DNA of 64,000 nt from Gammaproteobacteria bacterium (GTDB lineage Bacteria > Pseudomonadota > Gammaproteobacteria > Competibacterales > Competibacteraceae): the NCBI GenBank assembly GCA_024235135.1, contig JACKMZ010000009.1:1-64000 (forward strand). Reading direction: 5' to 3'. This document shows, piece by piece, positions 8,730 to 17,023 of the stretch; position 1 is the stretch's first letter; each line of letters starts with the position of its first letter. Under the pieces are notes generated by a model. That model did no database searches. It had not been told where the DNA came from and saw nothing but the letters and a program-made list of their open reading frames with translations. Position numbers and translations under genes: made by a program.

Positions 8730-9785
8730 TCAACATTCGTCTTGCAATTTCGCCAATAGGCGCTGCACCGGCGCGGCCAAACCCCGCGCGTCAGGTTCCT
8801 GGGTGTTATACCAAACAAAGCGATCCCCTTCCATCACGCTATTTTCATGGTTTTTCACCGTCGCCCGCAGTGGCTCGATGTCCAGATGAAAATGACTGAA
8901 GGTATGACGCAGAACCGTCCAGGGCCGTAAATCGCTGACCAGCAAGCGCAGATGGTGGCGACACCAGTTCGCGACATCGGCATCCATCGGGCATTCGGGA
9001 AATCCCCACAAACCGCCCCACAGACCCACGGGGGCTCGCCGTTCCAATAGGACCTCACGATCGGCGTTGGTCACGATCAACTGGCGTGTCCGGCGTACCG
9101 GCAGGGTACGCCGGGGTGCGGGTTCCGGAAACGCGTTCTGGCGTCCCATGCGATGGGCCTGGCAACCTTCCGCCACCGGACAGGCGTTACAGCGGGGGTG
9201 CGCGCGGGTACAGAGCAGCGCGCCCAAATCCATTATGGCTTGCGTGTACTCGGCGACGCGTTCGCTGGGCGTCGCTTGTTCAGCCAGCATCCACAGCCGT
9301 TTCACGACAGCCGCGCGTCCCGGCCAACCGGCGACCGCATAGAAGCGGGCCAGCACACGTTTGACATTGCCGTCCAGAATAGGATGGCGTAGTCCCATGC
9401 TCAGAGCCAAAATGGCGCCGGCCGTCGACCGACCCATGCCGGGTAGCGCGGATAAGTCGTCGAGGGTCAGCGGCAAATCGCCCGCGTGGCGGTCTACCAT
9501 GATCACGGCGGCGCGATGGAGGTTGCGCGCGCGCGCATAATAGCCCAATCCCGACCATAGATGCAGGACCTCATCAAGATGGGCGGCGGCCAGTGTTCTG
9601 ACGTCCGGAAAACGTTGCAGGAAGCGTTGAAAATAAGGAATCACGGTGGCCACCTGGGTTTGCTGGAGCATGACTTCCGATATCCAGACCCGGTAAGGCG
9701 TTGGGTTCGCCTGCCAGGGCAGGTGTTTGCGGCCGTGACGCGCGAACCAGTCGACTATCCGCTGACTGAATTCCGCAGGATTCAT
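8730..9785 (-). CDS. mutY: A/G-specific adenine DNA glycosylase
   Basis: A 351-residue base-excision enzyme that removes adenine opposite 8-oxoguanine. The N-terminal domain shows WISEVMLQQTQVATVIPYF, the helix-hairpin-helix LPGMGRSTAGAILALSMG and the catalytic-Asp region ILDGNVKRVLARF. The 4Fe-4S cluster loop C-x6-C-x2-C-x5-C is CTRAHPRCNACPVAEGC. The C-terminal NUDIX-like domain ends FSHFHLDIEPL, reading 8-oxoG. The ATG at 9785 gives MNPAEFSQRIVDWFARHGR, the family N-terminus; longer starts overlap the divergent SDR gene. There is no strong Shine-Dalgarno before it. Confidence 0.95.
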   Translation of the reverse strand: MNPAEFSQRIVDWFARHGRKHLPWQANPTPYRVWISEVMLQQTQVATVIPYFQRFLQRFPDVRTLAAAHLDEVLHLWSGLGYYARARNLHRAAVIMVDRHAGDLPLTLDDLSALPGMGRSTAGAILALSMGLRHPILDGNVKRVLARFYAVAGWPGRAAVVKRLWMLAEQATPSERVAEYTQAIMDLGALLCTRAHPRCNACPVAEGCQAHRMGRQNAFPEPAPRRTLPVRRTRQLIVTNADREVLLERRAPVGLWGGLWGFPECPMDADVANWCRHHLRLLVSDLRPWTVLRHTFSHFHLDIEPLRATVKNHENSVMEGDRFVWYNTQEPDARGLAAPVQRLLAKLQDEC

Positions 9786-9792
9786 CAAAACC

Positions 9793-10704
9793 GTGGGAAC
9801 GGTGTTGGAGGGGGGAGAACTCATCATAGCACGTATTCTAATCGCTGGCTGCGGTGATGTGGGCACGACTTTGGGCCTCAATTTGACCCGAGCCGGACAC
9901 ACGGTTTGGGGTTTGCGCCGCCGCGCCTCACTTATACCCGTACCGTTGCAGGCCGTATCCGCCGATTTGGCGGATACGGAGAGCCTGCGGATCGTACCGT
10001 CGGCCTTGGACTATGTCGTCTATGCCGCGGCGGCGGATGGTTTCAGTGCGAGCCAGTATCGGACGGCTTACGTCGAGGGCTTACGGAATCTGCTCCATGC
10101 GCTGCGAGAGGGGAAGCAGCAACCGCAACGGATTCTGGCGATTTCCAGTACCTCGGTTTATGCCCAACACCAGGGTGAATGGGTCGATGAAATGTCGCCC
10201 GCTGAGCCTGAGTCGTTTGCGGGGAAAATTCTCCGGGAAGGAGAAGATTTGTTGTGGAATAGCGGTTTTCCCGCCACCGTGGTGCGCTTCGCGGGGATAT
10301 ACGGGCCGGGCCGCACCCGCCTGCTGGATAGTCTGCGTCAGGGTAACGCACGGTGCGTACCCGGACTGTATACCAACCGCGTTCATCGCGAAGATGGGGC
10401 GGCCGCCTTGCAGTTTTTGGTGACGCAAAGGGCGGTCGAGCCATTGTATATCGCGGTTGACGACAGTCCCTCGCTGCAATGCGAGGTATTGAATTGGCTG
10501 GCGGGACATCTGGGATTACCGGAGCCGCGATCGGTCAGCGAAGTGGGTGAAGCGGAGGCCGCGCTGCGCGCCAATAAACGCTGCAGCAACGCACGATTGC
10601 GTGCGGCCGGATTTCGCTTTCGCTATCCGAGTTACCAGGAGGGATACGGGGATTTACTTAAGAATTATGCGCTGGGCGCGAAAGCGTCGGATGAATCGTC
10701 CTAA
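9793..10704 (+). CDS. NAD(P)-dependent epimerase/dehydratase family protein (YeeZ-like SDR)
   Basis: About 300 residues of an extended/atypical short-chain dehydrogenase. The nucleotide site is ILIAGCGDVGTTLGLNL, followed by YVVYAAAADG, ISSTSVYAQHQGEWVDE, VVRFAGIYGPGR and NRVHREDGAAALQFL. It resembles E. coli YeeZ, whose substrate is unknown. The catalytic Tyr-x3-Lys pair is not obvious: Tyr is present in SSTSVY, but a Lys four residues later is not. The start is uncertain. The GTG at 9793 is the listed choice, but the only good Shine-Dalgarno (GGAGGGGGGAG) lies just before ATC/ATA codons at about 9826-9831. It is divergent from mutY. Confidence 0.82.
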   Translation: MGTVLEGGELIIARILIAGCGDVGTTLGLNLTRAGHTVWGLRRRASLIPVPLQAVSADLADTESLRIVPSALDYVVYAAAADGFSASQYRTAYVEGLRNLLHALREGKQQPQRILAISSTSVYAQHQGEWVDEMSPAEPESFAGKILREGEDLLWNSGFPATVVRFAGIYGPGRTRLLDSLRQGNARCVPGLYTNRVHREDGAAALQFLVTQRAVEPLYIAVDDSPSLQCEVLNWLAGHLGLPEPRSVSEVGEAEAALRANKRCSNARLRAAGFRFRYPSYQEGYGDLLKNYALGAKASDESS

Positions 10705-13127
10705 AACGTGCTGCCGCGGAAATCGTAGGTCATGTTTTCATGCGGTTGTTGCAGGAAATAACCCTGCACGTAATTGACGCCCAGAGACCACAGCACGGGC
10801 AGCGTGCGCATATCCTCAATGCCGCTGACGACGGAAGCCGTGCCCAGGGTTTCCAGCCGTACGATCAAATCCTGGAGTTGCTGCTGTTTTTCCGGGTCGT
10901 TCACCAGATTCCGGGCAAAATAATTATCCAGCTTGACGCAATCGGCTGGCAGGTTTTCCAGTAAACCCATAGGGTCCACGCCCCGGCCGAAGCTTTCCAG
11001 GGATAAGCCGCAGCCCAGGTTTTTGAGGGCGGTTAGAAACCCGCGCGCCAGCCGTTGGTTGCTTTCGGCTACGGATTCCGGAATCTCGAAGACCAGGTGA
11101 TCGCCTCCCAGACGGTAGGTTTTCAAGGCTTCTTGCAGCCAAACTTCGAAGCCCTTATCCGTCAGCGTCGCAAATGACGCTTTGATGAACAAGGTGGTGG
11201 CTATGCCGCGTGCCCAGCGCTCGGCCAATTGCCGGATGGCTTCGGTGATGACCCAGCGGTCCAGAATCTGTCCGGCAGGATGCTGCTGTACGGCGCCGAA
11301 CACCGCTTTGATGGGGATCTCGTTGCCGTCGTCGTTGTACATGCGCAGCAATACTTCATAGCGTTCGGCCTGATCTCCATATAGGCTGACGATCGGTTGA
11401 AATACCAGTTTGAGCCGGCGTTGTTGAAGGGCGTCCTGAACATCTTGCTGGAGTTGCTGGGCTTGGTCGCCACTTTGATCCCAATTGGCGTACAGGTGCT
11501 TCTGCAAGTAAATACGCTCGGTTTTTTCCTCGCGTGCTCGGCTGCAGGCCGCGTCGGCACTGCGAATCAAGCCCAGCACATCCTGTTCGGGGTCCGAGGC
11601 CACGCTGATGCCGATGCAAACACGCACGCGCAGGCTGTACTTGCCAGTTTCGTAGGGTTTTTCCTCCAACGTATTGCGCAGTTTACGGGCCAGCTCCAGC
11701 AGTCCTTCCTGCGGCGTGTCATTGAGTACCAGGGCAAAAATCGATTCGTTGAAACGCGCAACCCAGCGCCGTGGCCCCATGATTTTGCGCATGCGCTGCG
11801 AGACCTGCTCCACCAATTCATCCACGACGGCCATGCTGGTGGCATCCCGTAAGGCCCGGAAATTCTCGATCATCAGGAACATCACCACCAGGGAGCGGAT
11901 GCTGATGCCGAGCGCCGCCAAGTTGTGTTCCAACTGCGTGAGAAGATAACGCCGGTTGTATAGTCCGGTGATGGAATCCTTGTCGCTCAACGTGCTGAGT
12001 TTGGCGTTGACGGCGTGGCTACGGCGTAGCCGATGCTGTACCAGCCAATGCAAGAATTCGGGCGCCAGCGGTTTGAGTAGGAGATCGGTCCAGGCGTTTT
12101 CCATGCGCAGGCGAGAAAGTTGCGAAGCCAGATCCTGCGCCGAAGACAGCAGGATGATGGGCAATCGTTGGCATTCCCGGTGTTGGGCCAGTGCGCCGGC
12201 GAGCTCCAGACCGCTGACATGCTTGAGATCCAAATCAAGCAGCAGGAGGTCCGGCCGGAAGCGATGAACTTCCTGGATCACTTGCATGGGATTGATGACG
12301 ACCCGCGTACTGACACCCTGTATCTGCAAATGTTTGTCGAGTTGCTTAACCTCGTCCGCGTTGTCGTTGACGATCAGGATACGGCGGTGGCGTTCCTCCA
12401 GTTGCTGAGCTAGGGTATCCCGTAGGAATTCCAGCATTTCCGTCATGTCGATGGGCTTGGGAAAATAGCCTGTCGCTCCAGCCCGCCAGGCTTCCAGGCG
12501 CGCTTCCAAATCGTCGCGTTCGGCTACGAACAAAACGGGCGTGGTCAGAAAATCCTCGCGCGCGCGCAATTCGGCCACCATTTCAATACCTTCCAGGGAC
12601 CCTTTGGCCGAGTCCATATCGACGATGACGGCGGCAGGCGCGATTTGAGACAACGCGGTTTCGATCTCGTGGGAGTTATTGAAGTAATGGACCTTATAGC
12701 CCACATCCTCCAACTTCGTTTGCAGGGATGTGTTTTGCTCCTCGTCCACCAGGAACACATCCGGTTGACTGCTCAACAGCGAACTGGTGACGGATAGGGT
12801 GGAAGTATGTTCGCTGGGATGGAGCAGGCGATGGATTTGATTGAACAACACGCGCAGGCGTTCGCGATCCGTCTCATGGGGTATGTTGCCGCTACTGACA
12901 CAGGCGTCCAGCAGGTTCTCCAATCGCTTGGCCAGCTCGGTGATCTGGGTGCCGCTGTCCTGTTCGCCCGCGATCTGCGCCATCTCCTGAGCAAGGCGGG
13001 CCAGCAGGCTAAAGGATTCATGACTCCATCTGACATAAACCAGCTTCTGCCACAGGTCTTCCATCCTCTTGAGATGTTGCGACAAGCGGGCGAGTTGCTG
13101 TTCCGAGGGAGGTGTACCTTGGATCAT
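10701..13127 (-). CDS. FimX-like response regulator: degenerate HPt?-REC-REC-GGDEF-EAL
   Basis: An 808-residue multidomain protein. Residues 1-105 are helical and faintly like a histidine phosphotransfer domain without its His (inference). Two receiver domains follow: about 120-240 (VFLVDEEQ, AVIVDMDS, FPKPID) and 247-370 (ILIVNDNADE, LLLLDLDLKHVSG, LLKPLAP). The GGDEF domain (about 385-540) has RFNESIFAL at the signature position. The EAL domain (about 565-800) has EVLLR for EAL and LESFGRG for DDFG, but keeps FEIPES, VKLDN and QGYFLQQP. This pattern is that of FimX, a catalytically inactive c-di-GMP receptor controlling type IV pili. A PilZ gene and pilU lie nearby. It overlaps the SDR gene end to end by 4 bp. 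Confidence 0.9.
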   Translation of the reverse strand: MIQGTPPSEQQLARLSQHLKRMEDLWQKLVYVRWSHESFSLLARLAQEMAQIAGEQDSGTQITELAKRLENLLDACVSSGNIPHETDRERLRVLFNQIHRLLHPSEHTSTLSVTSSLLSSQPDVFLVDEEQNTSLQTKLEDVGYKVHYFNNSHEIETALSQIAPAAVIVDMDSAKGSLEGIEMVAELRAREDFLTTPVLFVAERDDLEARLEAWRAGATGYFPKPIDMTEMLEFLRDTLAQQLEERHRRILIVNDNADEVKQLDKHLQIQGVSTRVVINPMQVIQEVHRFRPDLLLLDLDLKHVSGLELAGALAQHRECQRLPIILLSSAQDLASQLSRLRMENAWTDLLLKPLAPEFLHWLVQHRLRRSHAVNAKLSTLSDKDSITGLYNRRYLLTQLEHNLAALGISIRSLVVMFLMIENFRALRDATSMAVVDELVEQVSQRMRKIMGPRRWVARFNESIFALVLNDTPQEGLLELARKLRNTLEEKPYETGKYSLRVRVCIGISVASDPEQDVLGLIRSADAACSRAREEKTERIYLQKHLYANWDQSGDQAQQLQQDVQDALQQRRLKLVFQPIVSLYGDQAERYEVLLRMYNDDGNEIPIKAVFGAVQQHPAGQILDRWVITEAIRQLAERWARGIATTLFIKASFATLTDKGFEVWLQEALKTYRLGGDHLVFEIPESVAESNQRLARGFLTALKNLGCGLSLESFGRGVDPMGLLENLPADCVKLDNYFARNLVNDPEKQQQLQDLIVRLETLGTASVVSGIEDMRTLPVLWSLGVNYVQGYFLQQPHENMTYDFRGSTF

Positions 13128-13576
13128 AAACTTGTCCTTTGTACTGAAACCCTATCGGTTACCGTTCAATGATCGATGATCACGAAAACGTTCAATGTCG
13201 GATCAGTAAAATCAACGTTGAGCGAGTGCGGCAGGCTTCAGCCGCTTTGACGGTTGGTTTTCGTCGGTCGATGATTTCGCCGCCGTACACGAAACAGTCC
13301 CATGGAGCCCGTGGGGACGCTAGGGAACATCATATGCCATGTAGGACGCGTTGCTATAACGCGTCCGTAAACTCGACGCATTAGCCCATGGCTTAAGGCA
13401 TTCGCGAGGGTCTTTCGGCCATTGCGTTCTTGGGGGAGAGTCTGGGTTGAATTCGATGTGGCCGCTTTGCTGCGAGCGCCCGCATTTGTAGAATACTTTA
13501 CTCTAGCCGAACAAAAGTGATTTTTACGGTATTTCACACCGATTACATTTCCTGAACAATTGACTGAGAGGGCAAA
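13128..13576. other. 449-bp intergenic region between the FimX-like gene and cytochrome c4
   Basis: No convincing gene is present. Short open frames here have no recognisable protein or ribosome binding site. It must hold the divergent promoters for the FimX-like gene and the cytochrome c4 gene. The only clear structure is a perfect 9-bp inverted repeat at 13344-13366. Confidence 0.6.
13344..13366. repeat. Perfect 9-bp inverted repeat in intergenic DNA
   Basis: The arms GGACGCGTT (13344-13352) and AACGCGTCC (13358-13366) surround a 5-base centre GCTAT. No T-run follows on either strand, so it is not a classical terminator. It could be an operator or a stable mRNA hairpin in the leader of the cytochrome c4 gene. 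Confidence 0.55.
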
Positions 13577-14188
13577 ATGAAAACAAGCGTACGGTGGCGT
13601 ATCCTCGCTGTGATGATGGTTGGCGCCATGCTCGGTAGCGCCCACGCGGCGGGCGATCCTGCTGCCGGAAAATACAAGTTTACAACCTGTGCAGGATGTC
13701 ATGGCGTTCCGGGTTACAACAATGTCTATCCTACCTATCATGTGCCCAAGCTGGGAGGCCAACATCCCGAATACATCATTGCAGCGCTTAAGGAGTATCA
13801 GGCCGGCGATCGACCGCATCCGACCATGCACGCCAATGCCTCTACCCTGAGCGATGAGGATATGGCCGATATCGCGGCCTATGTGTCTAGCTTTGGTCCA
13901 GCGGACGAAGCCCCACCCGTGCGGGGTAACGCGACGGCCGGGAAACAGAAGAATGCCACCTGCGCGAGCTGCCACGGTCAGGACGGCAACGGCTCCGACC
14001 CCAATTTCCCGCGTCTGGCAGGCCAATACGAGGATTATCTGCTCAAGGCGTTGCAGGATTACCATTCAAGTAAGCGCAAGAACGCCATTATGAACGGTAT
14101 GGTGTCGACTCTTTCGGAACAGGATCTGTCCGACCTGGCCGCCTATTTCGCGGGACAAAGCAAGGGCTTGACCACCGTTACCCAGTAA
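13577..14188 (+). CDS. Cytochrome c4, di-haem
   Basis: A 203-residue periplasmic protein with a Sec signal peptide (roughly residues 1-24, ending SAHA-A) and two haem-binding CxxCH sites: CAGCH at 38-42 and CASCH at 129-133. Each half-domain carries the distal-Met region (HPTMHANASTLSDED and NAIMNGMVSTLSEQD) and the LAxYFAG/IAAYVSS ends typical of the duplicated c4 fold. Cytochrome c4 carries electrons from the bc1 complex to terminal oxidases such as cbb3. The gene stands alone, with a strong hairpin after its stop. Confidence 0.95.
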   Translation: MKTSVRWRILAVMMVGAMLGSAHAAGDPAAGKYKFTTCAGCHGVPGYNNVYPTYHVPKLGGQHPEYIIAALKEYQAGDRPHPTMHANASTLSDEDMADIAAYVSSFGPADEAPPVRGNATAGKQKNATCASCHGQDGNGSDPNFPRLAGQYEDYLLKALQDYHSSKRKNAIMNGMVSTLSEQDLSDLAAYFAGQSKGLTTVTQ

Positions 14189-14198
14189 GATGGCCGGA

Positions 14199-14233
14199 AC
14201 ATTCCTGTAGGCAATGGTTTGCTACAGGAATGT
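14199..14233 (+). terminator. Strong hairpin after cytochrome c4 gene, probable terminator
   Basis: A perfect 12-bp inverted repeat, ACATTCCTGTAG (14199-14210) and CTACAGGAATGT (14222-14233), has an 11-base loop and begins 10 bp after the stop codon. The following bases are pyrimidine-rich (ACTCTCTATCTTTT) rather than a continuous T-run. It would stop or slow transcription, or stabilise the mRNA 3' end, before the PilZ gene. Confidence 0.6.
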
Positions 14234-14276
14234 ACTCTCTATCTTTTCGCGACCCTATTCCAGAAGCTAGGAAGCC

Positions 14277-14711
14277 ATGAGAGCCTTCGTCCGTCATCCT
14301 GCCGATATCCCGATCGAGATCGAGGCGGGCGAGCGAATTACACATGCCATTCAGCGGCTAAAAAATATCAGCATCGGCGGCTTGTGTTGCCAGTCGCCGT
14401 GCTTTTTGGAAAACGGCTTGCTGGTGACGGTCAGAATCGATCTCGTCACGCCTGCTTTCATGGCAACCGGTCGGGTAGTGTGGTGCCATCAGATGGCTAA
14501 GCAGAAATTCGAGGTGGGTATTCAATTTCTCGAAGCCAAGGATGTATTCCATGCCCACCGGGTGGAGCAGCTTTGTTACATTGAGGATTACCGTAGAAAG
14601 GTTCTGCAAGCCGAAGGTCGGATTTTGGACGGACGTAGTGCGGCCCTCGAATGGATGGCAAAGTACGCTGCTGATTTGCCGCCTTCCTCCACGAACGATA
14701 GCGATACGTGA
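14277..14711 (+). CDS. PilZ domain protein
   Basis: A 144-residue protein that is essentially one PilZ domain with a helical C-terminal tail. The N-terminal RAFVRHPADIPIEI corresponds to the RxxxR arm, and NISIGGLC corresponds to the D/NxSxxG motif that binds cyclic di-GMP. VGIQFLE is the usual final strand. Its function is unknown beyond probable c-di-GMP binding. It is the first gene of a tightly packed set with queF (GTGA overlap) and cysZ. A FimX-like protein and pilU within 4 kb suggest a motility/c-di-GMP neighbourhood, but no direct partner is shown. Confidence 0.87.
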   Translation: MRAFVRHPADIPIEIEAGERITHAIQRLKNISIGGLCCQSPCFLENGLLVTVRIDLVTPAFMATGRVVWCHQMAKQKFEVGIQFLEAKDVFHAHRVEQLCYIEDYRRKVLQAEGRILDGRSAALEWMAKYAADLPPSSTNDSDT

Positions 14712-15121
14712 AATCCATGCCCAGCCAGCCGAGTGAAACACTGGAGACTTTTCCCAATCCACAGCCGGATCGGGCGTATACCATTCGCTTGCGGGTGCCG
14801 GAGTTCACCTGTTTATGTCCGAAGACCGGCCAACCCGATTTCGCCACGTTGTATATCGACTATGTGCCAGCGGCCTTGTGTTTGGAACTCAAGGCGCTGA
14901 AGCTGTATGTCTGGTCCTATCGCAATGTCGGCGCATTTCACGAGGCCGTGACCAACCGTCTGCTCAACGATCTGACGGCGGTGTGTCACCCGCGGTATAT
15001 GCGCATCAATGCGGAGTTCTATGTACGGGGCGGTATCTACACGAATGTGGTCGTCGAGCACCGCGATCCTGCGTGGACACCGCCGTCTCCCCTCCAGCTG
15101 CCCGGTGACGCGCATGATTAA
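14708..15121 (+). CDS. queF: NADPH-dependent preQ0 reductase (7-cyano-7-deazaguanine reductase)
   Basis: A 137-residue short-type (YkvM-like) QueF that reduces preQ0 to preQ1 in tRNA queuosine synthesis. The active site FTCLCPKTGQPDFATLYIDY holds the catalytic Cys (C37) and Asp (D44). LELKALKLYVWSYRNVGAFHE is the QueF signature, and INAEFYVRGGIYTNV lies near the end. The GTG start overlaps the PilZ stop (GTGA); the in-frame ATG at 14717 is an alternative. No other que genes are in view. Confidence 0.95.
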   Translation: MKSMPSQPSETLETFPNPQPDRAYTIRLRVPEFTCLCPKTGQPDFATLYIDYVPAALCLELKALKLYVWSYRNVGAFHEAVTNRLLNDLTAVCHPRYMRINAEFYVRGGIYTNVVVEHRDPAWTPPSPLQLPGDAHD

Positions 15122-15872
15122 TGTTTTTCTCAAGGGGGCGGGTTACGCGCTAGCCGGCTTGCAATGGTTGCCGCGTCCGCAACTACGCCGTTTTGTCGCA
15201 TTGCCATTATTGATCAACGTCCTGTTGTTCGGCGGTCTGATCGTTTGGGGCGCTCAGGAGTTCGGGCTATTCCTGGATTGGGCGCTGGGATATCTGCCGA
15301 GCTGGCTGGATTGGCTACGCTGGCTGTTGTGGCCGCTGTTCGTTATCACCGTGTTGCTGGTGGTTTTTTACTCCTTCACCTTGGCCGCCAATTTCCTCGC
15401 TTCTCCATTTAACGGTCTACTGGCGGAACGGGTGGAAATGCTGGCGCGATCGTCATCGAGCCCGCTGGCGGGCGGTTCCCTGTGGAAAGAAATTCTGCGC
15501 GCGCCATTTACCGAATTGACCAAACTGGTCTATTTCCTGGTGCGGGCCTTGCCCCTTCTGGTGTTGTTCCTGGTGCCTGGCCTCAATGCACTGGCTCCTT
15601 TCCTGTGGCTGGCTTTCAGCATTTGGATGCTGGCGCTGCAATATGCCGATTACCCCATGAGCAATCATGGACTGCGCTTTCGCGAACAGCGCCGGTTGCT
15701 GAGCCAGCGCCGAATGTTGGCTTTGGGTTTCGGAAGCGCGGTATTGCTGATGACTCTTGTGCCCATCCTTAATTTTCTGGTCATGCCAGCGGCCGTCATC
15801 GGCGCCACCTTGATGTGGGTGGAACAGTTCCCGCAACAGGAACCTAGCCGACAGCCTCCCGCAGACGTCTGA
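15114..15872 (+). CDS. cysZ: CysZ-like sulfate transport membrane protein (EI24 family)
   Basis: A 252-residue integral membrane protein with about four to six hydrophobic segments. It has the family stretches GLQWLPRPQLRRFVALPLLINVLLF, FTLAANFLASPFNGLLAE, LWLAFSIWMLALQYADYPM and NFLVMPAAVIGATLMWVE. CysZ mediates high-affinity sulfate uptake for assimilation. The ATG at 15114 overlaps queF by 8 bp and gives the usual N-terminus (MINVFLKGAGYALAGL). The fused sulfate-activating enzyme at 19.8-21.6 kb would use its substrate. Its 3' end overlaps the convergent aminotransferase by 29 bp. Confidence 0.9.
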   Translation: MINVFLKGAGYALAGLQWLPRPQLRRFVALPLLINVLLFGGLIVWGAQEFGLFLDWALGYLPSWLDWLRWLLWPLFVITVLLVVFYSFTLAANFLASPFNGLLAERVEMLARSSSSPLAGGSLWKEILRAPFTELTKLVYFLVRALPLLVLFLVPGLNALAPFLWLAFSIWMLALQYADYPMSNHGLRFREQRRLLSQRRMLALGFGSAVLLMTLVPILNFLVMPAAVIGATLMWVEQFPQQEPSRQPPADV

Positions 15873-17013
15873 CGCCTTCGTTGAGCTTGTCCAGGGAATT
15901 GGTATAGGCAAAGCGAACGTGGCGCGCCGCCGCGTGATGACCGAAATCGACTCCGGGCGTGATCGCGACTCCGGCTTGTTCTAGCAGGTTAAAAGCAAAT
16001 TGGTAGCTGTCATCCGTGAAACGGCTGCAATCAGCGTATAGATAAAAGGCGCCGGCTGGGGCCAGGGGAATGCCAAAGCCCATGTCGCGCAGCGCGGGTA
16101 ACAGAAAATCCCGGCGCGCTTGGAATGCCTGCCGGCGTGCTTCGAATATGGCCAAGGCTTGCGGACTGAACGCGGCAAGCGCGGCGTATTGCGCCGGTGT
16201 CGAAGGCGCCAGAAACAGATTCTGGGCAATCTTTTCGGCATCCCGCACATAGTCAGATGGCGCGACCAGCCAACCCAGGCGCCAACCGGTCATCCCGAAA
16301 TACTTGGAAAAACTGTTGACGACAAACACATTGTCGGACAATGCCAGCGCGGTGGCGGCGCTCCCTTCGTAGGTCAGTCCGTGGTAGATCTCGTCCACGA
16401 TAACGCGTCCACCCCGTGCCTCGACCTGCTCGACAATATCACGCAAGTCCTGTTGCGGCACCAGGGTGCCCGTGGGGTTGGCCGGTGACGCCAGCAGAAC
16501 GGCCACGGTGCGGTCGCCCCAGTGGGATTCGACCTGCGCGGGATTCAGTTGATAGGCTTCTCCGGGCCCGACCGGGATACCGACCGGCTCGCCATTCGCC
16601 AGAAGAACGAAATGCCGGTTGCAGGGATAGCCGGGGTCGGTGAGCAATACCTGTTCACCGGGATTGACCAGGGCGGCTGTGGCTAATTGCAACGCCCCGG
16701 AAGCGCCGGGCGTGACCAGGATGCGTTCGGGCGCTATCTCGACTCCGTAATGGGATCTGTAATAACCGGCAATGGCCTGCCGCAATTCGATGATGCCGGT
16801 AGCGGGCGTGTAATGGGTGCGGCCTTCGCTGAGCGCGCGCCGGGCGGCTTCCATGACCGGTTCCGCGGTGGGGAAATCCGGCTCGCCGACTTCCATATGG
16901 ATGATCGAACGACCTGCTTTCTCCAGCGCATGCGCACGGGCCAGCAATTCCATGACATGGAAAGGCGCGATGGCCGCCGCGCGGCACGCCCGTGGGACGG
17001 AACGGGTCGCCAT
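15844..17013 (-). CDS. Class I/II PLP-dependent aminotransferase
   Basis: A 389-residue fold-type I aminotransferase: MEVGEPDFPTAEPVMEAARRA, THYTPATGIIELRQAIAGYY, ASPANPTGTLVPQQDL, VDEIYHGLTYEG, the PLP lysine in NSFSKYFGMTGWRLGW, and a C-terminal RHVRFAYTNS containing the carboxylate-binding Arg. The substrate cannot be fixed from sequence; the aspartate/alanine-like branch is likely. It begins 10 bp after the pilU stop, so it may be cotranscribed with pilU despite having no obvious functional link. Confidence 0.9.
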   Translation of the reverse strand: MATRSVPRACRAAAIAPFHVMELLARAHALEKAGRSIIHMEVGEPDFPTAEPVMEAARRALSEGRTHYTPATGIIELRQAIAGYYRSHYGVEIAPERILVTPGASGALQLATAALVNPGEQVLLTDPGYPCNRHFVLLANGEPVGIPVGPGEAYQLNPAQVESHWGDRTVAVLLASPANPTGTLVPQQDLRDIVEQVEARGGRVIVDEIYHGLTYEGSAATALALSDNVFVVNSFSKYFGMTGWRLGWLVAPSDYVRDAEKIAQNLFLAPSTPAQYAALAAFSPQALAIFEARRQAFQARRDFLLPALRDMGFGIPLAPAGAFYLYADCSRFTDDSYQFAFNLLEQAGVAITPGVDFGHHAAARHVRFAYTNSLDKLNEGVRRLREAVG

Positions 17014-17023
17014 GGGGGGCGGA

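Noticed and set aside
13238..14065. A 275-codon minus-strand frame over cytochrome c4 and its upstream region
   Set aside because: The plus strand encodes a clear di-haem cytochrome here. The minus frame has no family resemblance and crosses the intergenic region without a ribosome binding site.
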